From positions 1,836,001 through 1,900,000 of the forward strand of contig JBAOIH010000001.1 in assembly GCA_037045645.1 (NCBI GenBank): a stretch of DNA of 64,000 nucleotides, written 5' to 3'. Every line of letters begins with the position of its first letter. Positions within the stretch are counted from its first letter, which is position 1. This document shows, in pieces, positions 62,105 to 64,000 of this stretch. The position numbers and the translations under genes were made by a program. This stretch comes from Nocardioides sp. GTDB taxonomy: Bacteria > Actinomycetota > Actinomycetes > Propionibacteriales > Nocardioidaceae. Under the pieces are notes generated by a model. The model was not told where the DNA came from, made no database searches, and saw only the letters and a list, made by a program, of their open reading frames with translations.

Positions 62105-62975
62105 TCTTGAAGCCAGCCAAGCGACCGCGCGGTTGCGCTTCCAGCACCGGCTGGAAGGCATCGGCGATCTCGGCCGGCAACGGTCGATTCGCGGGCTTGG
62201 GGTCGAGACAGGCCGACACCACGTCGCAGACCGCCACCGGGGTGCCCGAGGGCAACGGCCCGGCCGGAATGACCAGTTGCGGGAACCGCTCGGCACGCTG
62301 CGGTGCATCCGGGTCGCCCTTCGGGAAGGGACGCTCCCCGGTGATGGCGTGGTGCAAGGAAGCACCCAACCCCCACACGTCGGCGGCATAACTCGGCGTC
62401 CCCGTGTGTGGAGGTTCGGTCTGCTCCGGCGCCATGTAGGCGTCGGTGCCGATCGGGTCGATCAGCGCCTCAGCCTGCTCAGCCGTACGCATCACCGAAA
62501 GGTCGATCAGCCGGGCTGGGGATCCCATGATGATGTTGCTCGGCTTGATGTCGAGGTGCACCCAGCCGGTGTGGCGAAAGTAGTGCAGCGCTGCGGCGAC
62601 GTCGATGGCCAAGGGGAGGTACTGCTGCTCCTGCAGCGGGCCGTGGCGCCGGATCAGCGAGGACAGCCGCGGCCCGTCGATGTGCTCCAGCACGAGGTGC
62701 GGCCGGTCCCCGTCGGCGACGTGGCGCAGCCCGCGTACGACCACGGGATGCTTGACCGCCTCCAACGCCGCCACCTCACGACGTAGACCCCGAAGCGCCG
62801 ACGACGACTCCACCTGGTCGGGACGCACCACCTTGACGACGACCGGTGAGTAGGTGATCTCGTCGAACGCCAGATACGCCTCGTACGCCGAGCCACCCCC
62901 GAGCAGCCGCATCGCGGTCAACTCGGGGGTGATCAGGTCGCCGGCCTCGAATCGCCAGCGAGAGTTCTCAGTCAT
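62094..62975 (-). CDS. Atypical Ser/Thr protein kinase
   Basis: 293 residues from the ATG at 62975. The fold is complete: glycine loop LLGGGSAYEAY, lysine in VVVKVV (Lys48), catalytic loop WVHLDIKPSN (Asp142), metal motif LIDLS (Asp158) and GTDAYMAPEQ in the activation segment. It has Leu instead of Arg before the catalytic aspartate and Asp-Leu-Ser instead of Asp-Phe-Gly. Activity is plausible as all key charged residues are kept. No transmembrane or PASTA part. It starts 5 nt after the second Asp-rich gene, so the two form an operon. Confidence 0.9.
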   Translation of the reverse strand: MTENSRWRFEAGDLITPELTAMRLLGGGSAYEAYLAFDEITYSPVVVKVVRPDQVESSSALRGLRREVAALEAVKHPVVVRGLRHVADGDRPHLVLEHIDGPRLSSLIRRHGPLQEQQYLPLAIDVAAALHYFRHTGWVHLDIKPSNIIMGSPARLIDLSVMRTAEQAEALIDPIGTDAYMAPEQTEPPHTGTPSYAADVWGLGASLHHAITGERPFPKGDPDAPQRAERFPQLVIPAGPLPSGTPVAVCDVVSACLDPKPANRPLPAEIADAFQPVLEAQPRGRLAGFKIRR

Positions 62976-62979
62976 GTGG

Positions 62980-63372
62980 TCAGCCACGCGTGTCGTTGCG
63001 CGACTTGTCGTTGGTGCGGTCAGCAGAGTGGTCACGCGTACGGCTGCCACCGTCACGCGTCCAGTCCTTGGTCTTGTCGCCGCGGCTGAGGTCCTTGTCG
63101 CGGCTGACCTTGGTGAAGTTGCTGCGGGTGTTGTCGTTCGTGGCCCGGCTGTGGCCGGTGAACGTGTTCTTGTCAGTGTTGTCGCCATCGGTGGCGGTGT
63201 TGGTGTCGTCATCGTCGTCACCATCGTCATCGACTGCGAGTGCGAGCTCGACGCCGTCGTCCTCACGCTTGGCGGCATCGTCGCTGGCAGACGCGGCCAC
63301 CTGGAGGCCGAGCAGGCCGGCGAGCACGAGCCCGACGAGGCCGATGATGCTGAAGTTCACGAGCTTCTTCAT
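62980..63372 (-). CDS. Asp-rich exported protein 2
   Basis: 130 residues from the ATG at 63372, with AAAGGGA upstream. A signal peptide (LVNFSIIGLVGLVLAGLLGLQVAASA) is followed by DDAAKREDDG, an Asp run (VDDDGDDDDDTN) and a long hydrophilic tail of Asp, Thr, Asn, Ser, Arg and Lys with no hydrophobic core, so it is probably disordered. No family recognised. It is the first gene of an operon with the atypical kinase, and an operator-like palindrome lies 70 nt upstream. Confidence 0.75.
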   Translation of the reverse strand: MKKLVNFSIIGLVGLVLAGLLGLQVAASASDDAAKREDDGVELALAVDDDGDDDDDTNTATDGDNTDKNTFTGHSRATNDNTRSNFTKVSRDKDLSRGDKTKDWTRDGGSRTRDHSADRTNDKSRNDTRG

Positions 63373-63441
63373 GATGGATCCCTTTCGTGGAGTGATGACA
63401 ACGATCTTGGCCACGCGGGTTAAGCCGACCATGAAGTCGGC

Positions 63442-63458
63442 GTGAGAGCACTCTCATC
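63442..63458. promoter_or_regulatory. Second copy of the GATGAGAG palindrome
   Basis: On the minus strand GATGAGAG-TG-CTCTCAC, nearly identical to the site at 59561-59578 (GATGAGAG-AT-CTCTCATC). It is 70 nt before the ATG of Asp-rich gene 2. Shared sequence before two similar genes around one regulator suggests a common response regulator site. Confidence 0.65.
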
Positions 63459-63609
63459 CAGCAGCGTCCGGCGAACTCTGAAACACGCGTGGGATGATCG
63501 AGGCGTGAGTCGATAAGGGTCCGAGGCGCGTCCAACGTCCAGTCATCGAAGAGACCAGACGAAGGTGAGACAGACATGCGCGGGCAGACCTTGGAGAGCC
63601 GGAAGGGTA

Positions 63610-63637
63610 GGGGAAACCCCACCTCGGCTGTGGTGGG
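63610..63637 (+). promoter_or_regulatory. Alternative hairpins before the sensor-domain gene
   Basis: GGGG-AAA-CCCC (63610-63620) and CCCACC-N8-GGTGGG (63618-63637) share bases and exclude each other. They lie 43-70 nt before the ATG at 63680. This could be an operator or a leader switch; evidence is only the base pairing. Confidence 0.35.
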
Positions 63638-63679
63638 ATCTCCCTGTGTGTGCGCTGCCGCAGCCGAAAGACTGTGGGC

Positions 63680-64000
63680 ATGACAATCCGCGAGATTCCT
63701 CAGCGAAGCACTATGAGCAGTCGTTGGGCGGCTCAGCGGGATTCGATTCTGCTGACCGGGCGACTTCTGGGCGTCGCGTTCACGCTGGTCGGGGCGGCCC
63801 TCGCGTTCGCTTTGGTGTTCCTCGGCGTTGGCGTCTTCCTCTTCCCGGCGTGCGTGCGTTCTTTGCGTGCTCAGGCCGCTGGGCTCGCTGCCGCGCATGC
63901 GCAGACGACCGGTGTTGTTATTCGGGTGCCTGTCCTCCCTGTCGATGATCGCGGAGGCTTCGTCGCCCGTTCGCTGCACACGTGGCGGCTGCTGACCAGC
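63680..64000 (+). CDS. Sensor-domain membrane protein, N-terminal part (partial)
   Basis: The frame is open from the ATG at 63680 to the window end (107 codons seen); an in-frame ATG at 63713 (MSSRWAAQRD) is an alternative start. After a short polar start there is a long hydrophobic region (LLGVAFTLVGAALAFALVFLGVGVFLF), then RSLRAQAAGLAAAHAQ and HTWRLLTS. This resembles the "putative sensor" domain that precedes a NarL-type histidine kinase in actinobacteria. The kinase part would be outside the window, so the call is tentative. Confidence 0.65.
   Translation, partial: MTIREIPQRSTMSSRWAAQRDSILLTGRLLGVAFTLVGAALAFALVFLGVGVFLFPACVRSLRAQAAGLAAAHAQTTGVVIRVPVLPVDDRGGFVARSLHTWRLLTS

Larger units (their letters stand above)
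63373..63679. other. 307-bp divergent intergenic region
   Basis: It lies between Asp-rich gene 2 (minus) and the sensor-domain gene (plus). It holds the operator-like palindrome at 63442-63458, the alternative hairpins at 63610-63637 and, presumably, both promoters. No further gene was found. Confidence 0.7.

Overview
The window is a contiguous stretch of chromosome from a high-GC Gram-positive bacterium, most likely an actinobacterium of the Nocardioidaceae type. The evidence is GC-rich third codon positions, GTG/TTG starts, many genes whose -10 hexamer sits 6-8 nt before the start codon (predicted leaderless mRNAs), a GlnR operator in front of glnA, a type-A RNase P RNA, and a core gene order that, from memory, matches Mycobacterium tuberculosis Rv2211c-Rv2230c (gcvT, pepA, E2, TIGR01777 epimerase, lipB, lipA, DUF4191, RDD, glnA, glnE, glnA2, panB, zinc ribbon, Nif3). 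No tRNA, rRNA operon, insertion sequence, prophage or CRISPR array was seen.

Layout. 1-4642: cytochrome bd oxidase (3' end of cydA, cydB) with a fused cydDC exporter. 4656-8585 (minus): thyA-dfrA-dapA-rnjA, linked by 1-4 nt overlaps. 8614-10868 (minus): PhzF-like enzyme, a small unknown protein, gcvT. 10923-24296: lipoate-centred block with pepA, lpd, E2, a frameshifted double ABC exporter, a TIGR01777 epimerase, a lipoprotein, lipB, half an ABC permease, lipA and a DUF4191 protein. 24382-30832: LppX-like lipoprotein, RDD protein, glnA with its GlnR operator, an 81-bp tandem repeat over the glnA stop codon, and a 1043-residue secreted protein of unknown function. 30863-41680 (minus): small unknowns, a CtlX-type hydrolase with an extra C-terminal domain, a decayed threonine-aldolase gene, then the nitrogen operon glnA2-amidotransferase-glnE-helicase.

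41893-49445 is more accessory: a frameshifted polysaccharide deacetylase, a DasR/GntR-type palindrome, a doubly frameshifted MFS transporter, a universal stress protein, an MFS-GH2 sugar operon and a ParD/zeta-like toxin-antitoxin pair. 49593-52400: two tandem paralogous exported proteins convergent with a two-component system. 52742-59546 returns to housekeeping genes (DUF5995, panB, LLM oxidoreductase, rnpB, an RNB nuclease, zinc-ribbon protein, Nif3). 59622-63372 is the most intriguing cluster: two Asp-rich exported proteins flank a two-component system and an atypical Ser/Thr kinase, and near-identical operator-like palindromes lie in front of both Asp-rich genes. A sensor-domain protein runs off the right edge.

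How the genes work together: LipB and LipA make the lipoyl cofactor used by the E2 protein and by the glycine cleavage system (gcvT); Lpd re-oxidises it. GlnA, GlnA2 and GlnE form the glutamine-synthesis and adenylylation module under probable GlnR control. ThyA, DHFR and GcvT share the folate pool. Three genes carry single-base insertions (four sites in all) that break otherwise intact reading frames; these are either very young pseudogenes or sequence errors.
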